From Candidatus Bathyarchaeota archaeon (GTDB lineage Archaea; Thermoproteota; Bathyarchaeia; TCS64), in the NCBI GenBank assembly GCA_018396515.1, contig JAGTQJ010000064.1:1-8451 (forward strand): a DNA stretch of 8,451 bases, read 5' to 3'. Made by a program: the position numbers and the translations under genes. Under the pieces are notes generated by a model that had not been told where the DNA came from, did not search any database, and worked only from the letters and a program-made list of their open reading frames with translations. The stretch's first letter is position 1; each line of letters starts with the position of its first letter. Of this stretch, positions 1 to 4,980 are shown one piece after another.

Positions 1-646
1 AAGCCTTCTCATCCCGGATGGGGCTAGGATCCTGACCCACTGCAACGCCGGAGCCCTGGCCTTCATAGACTATGGAACAGCCCTGAGCCCCATAAGGCTG
101 GCCCATCAACAGGGGAAGAGGATCCTAGTCTTGGTCGATGAGACTAGGCCGAGGCTCCAAGGGGCCATGCTCACAGCCTGGGAGCTTGAACAGGAAGGCA
201 TCCCCCACGTCGTCATAGTGGATAACGCAGCCGGCTATTATATGAGGCGGGGCGAGGTGGATATGGTCATAGTTGGAGCCGACCGCGTCGCTGTCAACGG
301 AGACTTCGCCAACAAGATAGGAACCTATGAGAAGGCGGTCTTGGCCGCCGAGAATGGGATCCCTTTCTACGTCGCAGCCCCAAAGATGACCTTCGATCCA
401 AACTGCATGGATGGAGATCATATAGAGGTGGAGGAGAGGAGCGGGGAAGAGGTGAGATACATATATGGATTGAATGAGATGGGGGAGCTATCGAGGATCC
501 TGATAATGGGTAAGGATACCCCAGTCAGAAACCCTTCCTTCGACATAACCCCTGCAAGGTATGTAACAGGCTTCATAACCGAGAATGGCGTATTGAGGCC
601 CCCATACTCAGAGACTATACCTAGATTCTTGGGGTTAAAGGGTTAA
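1..646 (+). CDS. mtnA: S-methyl-5-thioribose-1-phosphate isomerase-type protein (MtnA / aIF2B-like family), 5' end missing
   Basis: The frame is open from base 2 to the TAA at 644-646, giving 214 visible C-terminal residues. MtnA proteins are usually about 340-370 residues, so roughly the first third lies outside the window. Visible family signatures are ILTHCNAGALA with the catalytic-type Cys at fragment residue 14, DETRPRLQGAMLTAWEL, VDNAAGYYM, and VGADRVAVNGDFANKIGTY with the catalytic-type Asp at residue 94. IPFYVAAP, EERSGEEV and the C-terminal NPSFDITPARYVTGFITENGV are also typical. MtnA interconverts methylthioribose-1-phosphate and methylthioribulose-1-phosphate in methionine salvage. 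The fold is shared with eIF2B subunits and ribose-1,5-bisphosphate isomerase. I favour MtnA over the latter because of the run from VDN through GADR to the VAAP segment, but substrate cannot be proven from the fragment. No other salvage gene is visible downstream, and the next gene has its own TATA box. Confidence 0.85.
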   Translation, partial: SLLIPDGARILTHCNAGALAFIDYGTALSPIRLAHQQGKRILVLVDETRPRLQGAMLTAWELEQEGIPHVVIVDNAAGYYMRRGEVDMVIVGADRVAVNGDFANKIGTYEKAVLAAENGIPFYVAAPKMTFDPNCMDGDHIEVEERSGEEVRYIYGLNEMGELSRILIMGKDTPVRNPSFDITPARYVTGFITENGVLRPPYSETIPRFLGLKG

Positions 647-663
647 AGTGGGGTCCGCTAACC

Positions 664-671
664 TTTTTAAA
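664..671 (+). promoter_or_regulatory. TATA box for the RACo-type gene
   Basis: TTTTTAAA lies about 29 bp (centre to start codon) upstream of the TTG at 697. That is the normal archaeal distance from TATA box to transcription start, so the mRNA would begin at or within a few bases of the TTG and be almost leaderless. A GAGG at 691-694 sits too close to the TTG to be a normally spaced Shine-Dalgarno site. Confidence 0.6.
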
Positions 672-696
672 CCCAGATCCTCCTTGAGTTGAGGAC

Positions 697-2550
697 TTGA
701 AGGTAAGAGTTCTCGTTAAGCCGCTGAACAGGGTGATCGAGGCCGAGAAAGGGGACATATTACTTCAGCTACTGAGAGATGCCGGAATCGGGATAGAGAG
801 CATATGCGGGGGGAAGGGGAAGTGCGGGAAGTGTAAAGTCATCTTAGAGAAGGGAAGCATCGAGAAGGCCTCCGAGGAGCCGGAGATGAAGCTCCTCACA
901 GAGGGAGAGCGGAGACAGGGATATCACCTTGCCTGCATGACGAGGGTCCTCAGCGACTCCACCTTCACAATACCCGTGGAGAGCAGGGTTGAGAGGCCCA
1001 AGATCCTACTGGAGGCGGATCTCAGGATCCCCAGCCCAAACCCGGGCTCTAGGAAGTATCTGGCGAGGGTTCAGAGGGTTAGGAGTGCGCTCATCCCCAT
1101 CGACCACTATAGGCTCCAGCTCGATAATTACAGGGGGCCCCAGCCTATGCTCACAGACGAGGTCTACGATAGGCTTCGAGAATTCGCCCATTTAGAGACC
1201 ATGACCGCGACCATAACATGGACAGGGGGCTTCCCAGAGGTAGTGAACCTCAAACCGGGGGACGACACCGAATCCAACTATGGCCTAGCCCTCGACGTAG
1301 GAACAACCACAGTGGTGGGGGAACTAGTGGAGTTGAACTCTGGGAGGATCATGGCCAGAGCCTCGGAGATGAACAGGCAGATAACCTACGGTGAGGAGCT
1401 AGTCACCAGGATAGCGGTGGCTGGAGAGAGGGAGGGCCTCATAAAGCTGCAGAAAGCCGTCGTCGAGACGATAAACATCATCCTGGATAGACTCGCCTCA
1501 GAGACGGGCATAGACCCCCGCATGATAAGCGATGTCTGCGTGGGGGGGAACACCGTGATGAACCACCTACTAAACGGGCTTGACCCCACATATCTCGACG
1601 AGGCGAACGTGGAGGTCTCAAGAACCCCAATAGTAAGGAAGGCTAAAGTGATAGGGTTGAGGGTGAACCCAGAGGCCTATGTCTACTGCCTACCAAACGT
1701 GAGCAGATTCCTCGGCGGAGATGCTGTAGGAGATGTCCTAGCCTCAGGCATGTACGACTCCGATGAGATATCCCTCCTGGTCGACCTCGGGACAAACGGC
1801 GAGATCATATTCGGTAACAATAGCTGGCTATTCTCAAGCAGCTGCGCCTCAGGGCCGGCCTTCGAGGGGGGAGGAATAAGATTCGGGATGAGGGGGGCGG
1901 AGGGGGGCATAGAGAGGGTGAGGATAGACCCCGACACATATAGGGCCGAGATCTCCGTTATAGGAGAAACCAGACCGAAGGGGATATGCGGATCTGGGAT
2001 AATAGACCTCGTAGCCTCCCTCTACGACGTAGGCCTCCTAGACTTTGTTGGGAAACTGATCCCGGGCAAGACACCGCTTGTGAGGGAGGGGCCCCATGGC
2101 CTGGAGTATGTGGTCGTCCCGGCGGAGGAGACTGCCATAGGCAGGGACATAGTCTTAACCCAACAGGATCTAGACTACATAATGGACTCCAAGGCGGCTG
2201 CCTGCGGAGCCATAACAGTCCTCATGAGAAAGCTGAAGCTGAGCATATACGACGTGAAGCACCTCTACCTAGCAGGAGCATTCGGAAACTACGCTGATAT
2301 TGAGAACGCGACGAGGATAGGGATCTTCCCAGAGCTCCCAAACGCCAAGGTTCACCCCATAGGGAATGGATCCCTCGCCGGAGCCTATGCGACCCTCATG
2401 TCGATGGAGATGAGGGAGAAAGCCAAGGAGATAGCTGAGAAGATGGTATACGTAGACCTACTCGTCGACGTGGAGTTCATAGAGGAGTACTCCAACGCCC
2501 TCTACATCCCAGGAAACAAGGAGTACTTCCCAAGCCACACAAAGAGATAG
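697..2550 (+). CDS. RACo-type corrinoid activation protein: [2Fe-2S] ferredoxin domain plus ASKHA ATPase (DUF4445 / COG3894)
   Basis: This 617-residue protein has the full RACo layout. Residues 1-95 are a plant-type [2Fe-2S] domain with ligands Cys37, Cys43, Cys46 and Cys80. A linker and middle region follow to about residue 190. The rest is an ASKHA ATPase domain: phosphate-1 motif LALDVGTTTV (Asp200), phosphate-2 motif VDLGTNGE (Asp363), the SSSCASGPAFEGGGI stretch, ICGSGIIDL near 430-437, and the adenosine-type motif LYLAGAFGN near 523-531. RACo proteins couple ATP hydrolysis to electron transfer that returns an oxidised Co(II) corrinoid protein to Co(I), serving the corrinoid iron-sulfur protein of the Wood-Ljungdahl pathway or corrinoid methyltransferases. 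The length matches the family. The start is TTG at 697, since no in-frame ATG occurs before the ferredoxin domain. The corrinoid partner is not in the window, so which protein it activates is unknown. Confidence 0.9.
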   Translation: MKVRVLVKPLNRVIEAEKGDILLQLLRDAGIGIESICGGKGKCGKCKVILEKGSIEKASEEPEMKLLTEGERRQGYHLACMTRVLSDSTFTIPVESRVERPKILLEADLRIPSPNPGSRKYLARVQRVRSALIPIDHYRLQLDNYRGPQPMLTDEVYDRLREFAHLETMTATITWTGGFPEVVNLKPGDDTESNYGLALDVGTTTVVGELVELNSGRIMARASEMNRQITYGEELVTRIAVAGEREGLIKLQKAVVETINIILDRLASETGIDPRMISDVCVGGNTVMNHLLNGLDPTYLDEANVEVSRTPIVRKAKVIGLRVNPEAYVYCLPNVSRFLGGDAVGDVLASGMYDSDEISLLVDLGTNGEIIFGNNSWLFSSSCASGPAFEGGGIRFGMRGAEGGIERVRIDPDTYRAEISVIGETRPKGICGSGIIDLVASLYDVGLLDFVGKLIPGKTPLVREGPHGLEYVVVPAEETAIGRDIVLTQQDLDYIMDSKAAACGAITVLMRKLKLSIYDVKHLYLAGAFGNYADIENATRIGIFPELPNAKVHPIGNGSLAGAYATLMSMEMREKAKEIAEKMVYVDLLVDVEFIEEYSNALYIPGNKEYFPSHTKR

Positions 2551-2582
2551 CAAACCCCCAGAAGAATTTAAAAACAAAACCT

Positions 2583-2593
2583 AAAATTTATAA
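2583..2593 (+). promoter_or_regulatory. TATA box of the tRNA-Tyr gene
   Basis: AAAATTTATAA lies in an AT-rich island between the RACo stop codon and the tRNA. Its centre is about 32 bp before the first tRNA base, fitting a start just upstream of the mature 5' end. A second AT-rich run (AATTTAAAAAC, 2565-2575) lies further upstream and is less well placed. Confidence 0.6.
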
Positions 2594-2619
2594 CAATCCT
2601 ATCCTCTCAATTAGATTAG

Positions 2620-2735
2620 CCCGCCCTAGCTCAATGGTAGAGCATCCGGCTGTAGTTTTCGCCCAATGGGCGAAGGCATCCAGCCATTGAGCAGACACCG
2701 GAGGGTTCCCGGTTCAACTCCGGGGGGCGGGACCA
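2620..2735 (+). tRNA. tRNA-Tyr (anticodon GTA) with a 41-nt intron and encoded CCA
   Basis: A full cloverleaf can be drawn. The acceptor stem is CCCGCCC (2620-2626) with GGGCGGG (2725-2731). The D stem is GCTC/GAGC with loop AATGGTA. The anticodon stem is TCCGG (2645-2649) with CCGGA (2698-2702). The variable loop has five bases. The T stem is CCCGG/CCGGG with loop TTCAACT. The discriminator is A2732 and CCA is encoded at 2733-2735. The spliced anticodon loop reads CTGTAGA, giving GTA at 2652-2654. The first pair is C1-G72, the known identity feature of archaeal and eukaryotic tRNA-Tyr, which independently supports the assignment. The intron lies at the canonical position 37/38. Confidence 0.95.
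2656..2696 (+). other. Archaeal tRNA intron (position 37/38) with bulge-helix-bulge splice motif
   Basis: The 41-nt intron separates G37 (2655) from A38 (2697). The splice structure reads as a 3-nt bulge AG|T (2654-2656), a 4-bp helix CTGT (2650-2653) with GCAG (2691-2694), and a 3-nt bulge AC|A (2695-2697). This places both cuts where archaeal splicing endocuclease cuts, after the second bulge base. The body of the intron holds a strong 7-bp hairpin, TTCGCCC (2658-2664) with GGGCGAA (2668-2674) and loop AAT. The inner flanking helix is weak (little more than T2657-A2690), so the motif is of the relaxed type. The intron's 3' part is complementary to the tRNA D arm (see findings). Confidence 0.88.
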
Positions 2736-3133
2736 ACAATTATGAGCCACCTACCCTCTGGAGGGAGGGGCTTCCCATTCTTAGTTTGGATCCTTCATCC
2801 CCAGTCACATCTTTAAACTCACGCCTCCGCTCTCACATGATCTCATGGGGGGATCGACCCTATTGTGATTGTGAGGCTTTAGAACAGACATCCGATGGAT
2901 GCTCCTTTTAAAGTTGCGGCATCCCCCTCTTTTTTGAACATGGCCTGGGTGAATGCCATACCGAGGATCTGCTGAGGAAGAGATGATATTTGATTCCCAT
3001 TTGGAGGACCCACTTGTCTAGGCACCCACCACAAATCTTCCACGTCTATGCATAGGGGAGCTAGTTATAATGTTGGTTCACCTGACCCTGAAAGGCTTGG
3101 GACCATCGATGAATCGATGAGGTATAGGTAAGG
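2736..3133 (+). other. About 400 bp with no convincing gene
   Basis: No frame on either strand gives a recognisable protein. The longest forward frame across it begins inside the tRNA and has no family character. What it holds: a GC-rich inverted repeat CCCTC-TG-GAGGG (2754-2765) just after the tRNA; CATGA-TC-TCATG (2836-2847); CATCC-GAT-GGATG (2889-2901) directly before a TATA-like TTTTAAAG (2906-2913); a run of six T (2930-2935); and a 11-codon ORF (2940-2975) placed about 31 bp after that TATA-like element. The stretch could be a decayed gene or an unrecognised small RNA, but neither is supported by a clear motif. Its last bases lead into the promoter of the next gene. Confidence 0.5.
3104..3119. 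promoter_or_regulatory. Inverted repeat upstream of the TATA box (candidate operator 1)
   Basis: CATCGAT-GA-ATCGATG is a perfect inverted repeat with 7-bp arms and a 2-bp spacer. It ends 14 bp before the TTAATATA box of the S-component gene, a position typical for activator or repressor sites in archaea. Its half-site ATCGAT resembles the ATGGAT half-site of the second repeat at 3148-3166. Confidence 0.5.
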
Positions 3134-3141
3134 TTAATATA
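3134..3141 (+). promoter_or_regulatory. TATA box of the ECF S-component operon
   Basis: TTAATATA is centred about 30 bp before the ATG at 3168, so transcription would start at or just before the start codon and the first gene is probably translated leaderless. There is no room for a riboswitch in such a transcript. Confidence 0.6.
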
Positions 3142-3147
3142 GCTGCT

Positions 3148-3166
3148 TGGATGGATGATCCATCCA
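3148..3166. promoter_or_regulatory. 19-bp palindrome between TATA box and start codon (candidate operator 2)
   Basis: TGGATGGATGATCCATCCA is a perfect inverted repeat with 9-bp arms around a single central G. It fills the space between the TATA box (3134-3141) and the ATG (3168), covering the expected initiation site. A protein bound here would block polymerase, so it is a strong candidate repressor site. The regulator encoded at 4237-4866 is an obvious but untested candidate ligand. Confidence 0.6.
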
Positions 3167-3167
3167 G

Positions 3168-3740
3168 ATGAAGCCTCGCCGGGGTAATGCCAGAACGGTC
3201 GGCCTCATCGCCATCCTAACGGCAACCTGTGTGGCAACCAACTATCTCATGATAGGCTTTGTTAACGTTAAGTTTATGGATCTGATAGTCTTCTGCTCGG
3301 GCTTCAGGTTTGGCTCTCTAATAGGTGGACTTGTGGGTTTCTTGACATGGCTTGTGTATGGGACCATCAACCCCTACGGCTTCTCTTTTCCCATCCTCCT
3401 AGCCACATCCATCGGGGAGAGCATGTATGGAATAGTTGGGGGGCTCCTCGGGGGTTTGAAGCTCCCAGAAGGAGGAGTGGGCCGGCTCTGGTTTATGGAT
3501 GCCAGGTTCGCCTTCATAGGCTTCATCCTCACCTTCATCTACGACCTCTTCACAAACATCGTCACAGGCCTGGTCGTCGGGATGCCTTTAACCGTAGTCC
3601 TGCTAGCTGGGATCCCATTTGCCCTCCTCCATGAACTCTCGAACACGGTCTTCTTCTTCGTTGGGGCCTCCCCACTTCTGGTAGCCCTCAGACGCCTGAC
3701 CTTAGGGGGCTTAGACCCTCCTCACCTTATGAAGGGATGA
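3168..3740 (+). CDS. ECF-type transporter S component-like integral membrane protein
   Basis: This 190-residue, very hydrophobic protein has about five to six predicted membrane segments, roughly at residues 10-31, 36-64, 70-96, 112-138 and 141-172. It has a basic N-terminus (MKPRRGNAR). Size, glycine-rich helices and motifs such as FRFGSLIGGLVGFLTWL, GESMYGIVGGLLGG and YDLFTNIVTGLVVG resemble substrate-binding S subunits of energy-coupling factor vitamin transporters. These bind a vitamin in the membrane and work with a shared ATPase/T module, none of which is encoded in this window. The next gene, 3 bp downstream, encodes a DUF4430 protein, a domain related to transcobalamin, so cobalamin or a corrinoid precursor is the most plausible substrate. 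ATG at 3168 is the start; it follows a TATA box and palindrome directly. The family call is moderately sure and the substrate is inference. Confidence 0.68.
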   Translation: MKPRRGNARTVGLIAILTATCVATNYLMIGFVNVKFMDLIVFCSGFRFGSLIGGLVGFLTWLVYGTINPYGFSFPILLATSIGESMYGIVGGLLGGLKLPEGGVGRLWFMDARFAFIGFILTFIYDLFTNIVTGLVVGMPLTVVLLAGIPFALLHELSNTVFFFVGASPLLVALRRLTLGGLDPPHLMKG

Positions 3741-3743
3741 GGG

Positions 3744-4196
3744 ATGAACGCGAAAAGTGGATGGATGTGGATCGCTGGAGTTCTGCTCTGCACGACTCTA
3801 GCAGCCTCATTCTTCGCCTTTAACTATTACAGCCAAGCAGAGGCTTACCGGAGGAGCTACGAGGCCCTCCTTAAGGATCTTGAAAGCCTCACCATCATCG
3901 TCGATCTGAAGATAGACTATGGAAATGGAAGCGTCGTTTGGTATAATAACACTCGTCTTCCACTCGATTCCAATCTGCTCAACGCTACCAAGAGGGTGGC
4001 CGAAGTCGAATATATAATGGGAGATTATGGAGCCTTTGTAACTCGAATAAACGGGGTTGGAGGGGAGCCAAACCGCTTCTGGCTCTGGTTCTACTTTGAC
4101 CCTGGAAAGGGGGAGTGGATCTATGGACCGGTTGCCTGCGACAGGTGGCAGCTGACCAATGGCTCCATAGTCGCCTGGATATACACTTCCTTCTAG
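3744..4196 (+). CDS. Membrane-anchored DUF4430 (transcobalamin-like) surface protein
   Basis: This 150-residue protein has one N-terminal membrane helix (about residues 7-28), a short helical stalk (30-48), and a C-terminal domain from about 50 to 150. The pattern DYGNGSVVWYNNTRLPLDSNLLNATKRVAEVEY, FVTRINGVGG, FWLWFYFDPGKGEWIYGPVACDRWQLTNGSIVAWIY is typical of DUF4430. That domain resembles the C-terminal domain of transcobalamin and intrinsic factor, which bind vitamin B12. The helix is more likely an uncleaved anchor than a cleaved signal peptide. Four N-glycosylation sequons (Asn61, 68, 80, 139) fit an extracellular position, since archaea glycosylate surface proteins. The ATG is 3 bp after the stop of the S-component gene and follows GGATGAGGG, so the two are co-translated. 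Likely role: ligand capture or delivery for the S component. Confidence 0.78.
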   Translation: MNAKSGWMWIAGVLLCTTLAASFFAFNYYSQAEAYRRSYEALLKDLESLTIIVDLKIDYGNGSVVWYNNTRLPLDSNLLNATKRVAEVEYIMGDYGAFVTRINGVGGEPNRFWLWFYFDPGKGEWIYGPVACDRWQLTNGSIVAWIYTSF

Positions 4197-4206
4197 AGCT
4201 GATACG

Positions 4207-4214
4207 ATTATTAA
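4207..4214 (+). promoter_or_regulatory. Possible TATA box of the HTH regulator gene
   Basis: ATTATTAA is centred about 26 bp before the ATG at 4237, so the regulator could be transcribed separately as a leaderless mRNA as well as by read-through from the upstream pair. GAGGGGA (4228-4234) close to the ATG may act as a weak ribosome-binding site on the longer transcript. Confidence 0.4.
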
Positions 4215-4236
4215 GCCCGACTTTCTTGAGGGGATT

Positions 4237-4866
4237 ATGGGTTTGGGCTTCGAGGCTTTGGAGAGGGTTGCATCCAAGATCTCGGCCGGTAGAGCCCCCG
4301 TCTACACCGCAGCCCACGTACTAAAGGCGCTGGAGATCTTGGGATCATCAGAGGGGGTTGGAAGACAGGGGCTGGCCAGGCTGATGGGGCTGGGGGAGGG
4401 GGTGGTCAGAACCCTTGTTCGGCGCCTGAGGGGGGAGGGGTTCCTAAAGGTTTCAAGGAAGGGTATGAGGCTCTCAGAGAGGGGGCTGCAAGTCCTAATG
4501 GACATCAAGAGCATCATATCCTCCATGGAGCTTCCCGAGACCGAGATAACCATCGGCCCCCACAACCACGCAGTTCTCGTCAAAGGAGCGGCAGAGCTGA
4601 TCAGGAGTGGAATAGAGCAGCGAGATGTAGCCATAAAGGTCGGCGCTAGGGGGGCGACAACCCTCATATATAGAGGTGGAGGCTTCCAGATGCCCGGTGT
4701 AGAGATTAACATCCCAACGGAGATCCAGGTGAGGCTCCTAGAAGGATTTGATGTGGAGGAAGAGGATGTTATCATAATTGGAGCTGGAGAGACCCCCCTA
4801 ACAGCGGAGATTGGAGCAAAAGCAGCTGCCCTAGACCTCCTCAAGCAAATAAAGCCGGAGCTATAG
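4237..4866 (+). CDS. Winged-helix transcriptional regulator with DUF4443-like C-terminal domain
   Basis: The protein has 209 residues. About residues 24-92 look like a winged helix: AAHVLKALEILGSSEGVGRQGLARLMGLGEGVVRTLVRRLRGEGFLKVSRKGMRLSERG, with a recognition-helix-like LGEGVVRTLVRRLRGEG followed by a basic wing. Residues about 95-209 form a compact alpha/beta domain (ETEITIGPHNHAVLVKGAAELIRSGIEQRDVAIKVGARGATTLIYRGG, then EEEDVIIIGAGETPLTAEIGAKAAALDLL) resembling DUF4443 proteins of archaea. The glycine-rich IIGAGE and VGARGATTL stretches could bind a small molecule, which would make this a ligand-responsive regulator. The ATG is 40 bp after the DUF4430 gene, same strand. Neighbourhood suggests it controls the uptake genes, possibly through the palindromes at 3104-3119 and 3148-3166. 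No such palindrome is seen in its own short upstream gap. HTH call is firm; the C-terminal family and target are less so. Confidence 0.75.
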   Translation: MGLGFEALERVASKISAGRAPVYTAAHVLKALEILGSSEGVGRQGLARLMGLGEGVVRTLVRRLRGEGFLKVSRKGMRLSERGLQVLMDIKSIISSMELPETEITIGPHNHAVLVKGAAELIRSGIEQRDVAIKVGARGATTLIYRGGGFQMPGVEINIPTEIQVRLLEGFDVEEEDVIIIGAGETPLTAEIGAKAAALDLLKQIKPEL

Positions 4867-4890
4867 ATTACAGATCCAAGTATATCATGC

Positions 4891-4898
4891 TATAAAAT
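4891..4898 (+). promoter_or_regulatory. TATA box upstream of the SGNH hydrolase gene
   Basis: TATAAAAT is a close match to the archaeal consensus. The expected transcription start is near 4919, where a five-codon ORF begins. A direct repeat AGATCCA (4872-4878 and 4900-4906, 28 bp apart) flanks the box. A second AT run, GCTATAATG (4913-4921), could serve as another box for a start nearer the ATG at 4981. Confidence 0.5.
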
Positions 4899-4918
4899 GA
4901 GATCCAGTTATTGCTATA

Positions 4919-4936
4919 ATGGCTGAAGAGGTTTGA
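4919..4936 (+). other. Five-codon upstream ORF placed for leaderless translation
   Basis: ATG at 4919 lies about 25 bp after the centre of the TATA box and encodes MAEEV followed by TGA (4934-4936). The stop overlaps the TTG at 4933 as TTGA, the arrangement used for coupled reinitiation. It may be a regulatory upstream ORF for the SGNH gene, or chance. Confidence 0.3.
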
Positions 4937-4980
4937 GAGAAAGGTCAAATATCGTCGATGTCCTCCTATTCGGGATCACT

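Noticed and set aside
1866..1918. Cluster of G runs that could form a G-quadruplex
   Set aside because: The runs encode the conserved glycine-rich ASKHA segment FEGGGIRFGMRGAEGG, so protein constraint and GGG codon preference explain them. One loop would also be long.
2666..2696. The stretch could be a second tRNA or an inserted element rather than an intron
   Set aside because: The bulge-helix-bulge geometry at exactly position 37/38 and the intact cloverleaf after removing 41 nt make a normal archaeal intron the clear explanation.
2666..2911. 81-codon plus-strand frame
   Set aside because: It starts inside the tRNA intron and runs through the 3' half of the tRNA. The sequence has no family character.
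3061..3167. Cobalamin or other riboswitch upstream of the S-component gene
   Set aside because: No B12-box-like or other known riboswitch core could be recognised. The TATA box at 3134-3141 implies a near-leaderless transcript, leaving no room for an aptamer.
3807..4277. 156-residue open frame on the minus strand
   Set aside because: It lies antisense to the DUF4430 and HTH genes, which have clear family motifs, good starts and tight spacing. The minus-strand translation shows no family features and is a shadow.
4302..4844. 180-residue open frame on the minus strand
   Set aside because: It is antisense to the winged-helix gene and rich in Ser/Pro/Arg low-complexity sequence, as expected for a shadow of a GC-rich gene.
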